Shown here: piece after piece, positions 63,756 to 64,000 of the stretch
Numbering within the stretch: the stretch's first letter is position 1
Layout: every line of letters starts with the position of its first letter
Assembly (NCBI RefSeq): GCF_026239555.1
Contig: NZ_JAPIVP010000009.1
Location: 181,397 to 245,396, forward strand
Length of the DNA: 64,000 nucleotides
Reading direction: 5' to 3'
Origin: Pedobacter sp. PF22-3
Lineage (GTDB): Bacteria; Bacteroidota; Bacteroidia; Sphingobacteriales; Sphingobacteriaceae
Notes under the pieces: model-generated
What the model saw: the letters and a program-made list of their open reading frames with translations, nothing else
Told to the model about the DNA's origin: nothing
The model's database searches: none
Translations under genes and position numbers: made by a program

Positions 63756-63877
63756 ATCGTCACCCTTAACTCGTTTCAGGGTCTTTTTCAGGATAGATCC
63801 CTCCATTACTTGTTGCTTCGGTAGATATGATGACCATTCTATTGGAGTCTGTTAATGGTAGGCCATCTCAAAGGAAT
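63756..63877 (+). repeat. Dispersed intergenic repeat, long copy
   Basis: It contains CGTCACCCTTAACTCGTTTC, GTCTTTTTCAGGATAGATCC, TTGTTGCTTCGGTAG, ATTGGAGTCTGTTAATGGTAG and AAAGGAAT. The order of phrases matches the copy at 59394-59510, and its ends match the shortened copy at 29761-29826. Confidence 0.65.
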
Positions 63878-64000
63878 ACCTCTATTTCATTCCAAATAAT
63901 GAAATGTGCGGTTGGTTTTCATCTTTTTTTGGAGCGCAGTGCCTGTGCAATAAAAAATGGAATCTAACTTAGTAAAATGAAGCTAAGAAAGGAATTTATT

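Larger units (their letters stand above)
63235..64000. other. Right-end intergenic region with promoter, Fur-like sites and repeats
   Basis: No coding frame is convincing up to the window edge. It holds the receptor promoter and inverted repeats (63254-63329), a small inverted repeat AAATTGTC-N9-GACAATTT (63504-63528), and long dispersed repeats from about 63560 to 63877. Confidence 0.6.

Noticed and set aside
1..64000. CRISPR arrays, tRNA or rRNA genes, insertion sequences
   Set aside because: No regularly spaced repeats, cloverleaf-like sequences, rRNA signatures or transposase-like frames were seen by eye; a covariance-model scan was not possible.

Overview
The window reads as the chromosome of a free-living Bacteroidota bacterium, most likely a Sphingobacteriaceae/Pedobacter-like species. 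The signs are a SusC/SusD pair, a PorP/SprF-type type IX secretion protein with a gliding-type C-terminal sorting domain, TAnnTTTG-type -7 promoter boxes, AT-rich spacers and GH28/GH89/GH92 glycosidases. The genus is inference. No tRNA, rRNA, CRISPR array, transposase or integrase was seen.

Layout. 1-338: N-terminal part of an aldo/keto reductase, cut by the window edge. 339-792: structured intergenic repeats and the terminator of the next operon. 793-6496 (minus): a three-gene RND efflux operon (fusion protein, pump, outer-membrane channel). 7174-7728 (plus): an orphan 184-residue protein. 7876-29478 (minus): a 17-gene, tightly packed extracellular contractile injection system (eCIS). In transcription order it encodes a DUF4255 cap, an unknown protein, sheath, two tube proteins, a 56-residue DUF5908 protein, a LysM hub protein, a VgrG-like spike, a PAAR tip, a gp25-like protein, two large baseplate proteins, a tape measure, two related helical proteins, an unknown protein and an AAA+ ATPase. 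29847-30731 encodes a LuxR-type regulator with a degenerate receiver. 30963-31694 encodes a probable cargo toxin with an eCIS-type N-terminal leader and an HNH-like nuclease tail.

31695-32996 is an AT-rich gap without genes. 32997-38609 (plus) is a type IX secretion surface-protein cassette: three secreted proteins plus PorP/SprF. 38812-39609 holds a TfoX-like protein and a small HTH protein. 39659-49981 is a sugar-acid/inositol locus: GH28 and a sodium/solute symporter on the minus strand, a LacI repressor, then myo-inositol oxygenase and SusC/SusD on the plus strand. Near-identical candidate LacI operators lie before the symporter and before the oxygenase. 50076-56846 continues with a metallophosphoesterase, an HGSNAT-like membrane acetyltransferase, a GH89 alpha-N-acetylglucosaminidase and a GH92 mannosidase, suggesting attack on host-type or glycosaminoglycan-like glycans. 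56917-59350 holds small proteins and an Hsp20 with a palindrome cluster upstream. 59573-63234 (minus) is an iron-uptake pair (TonB-dependent siderophore receptor and PepSY protein) behind Fur-like inverted repeats.

The most interesting element is the eCIS with its neighbouring regulator and HNH-like cargo. Several of its structural genes (306, 278, 690 and 274 residues) match nothing I can name, and no classical tail-fibre gene is recognisable.
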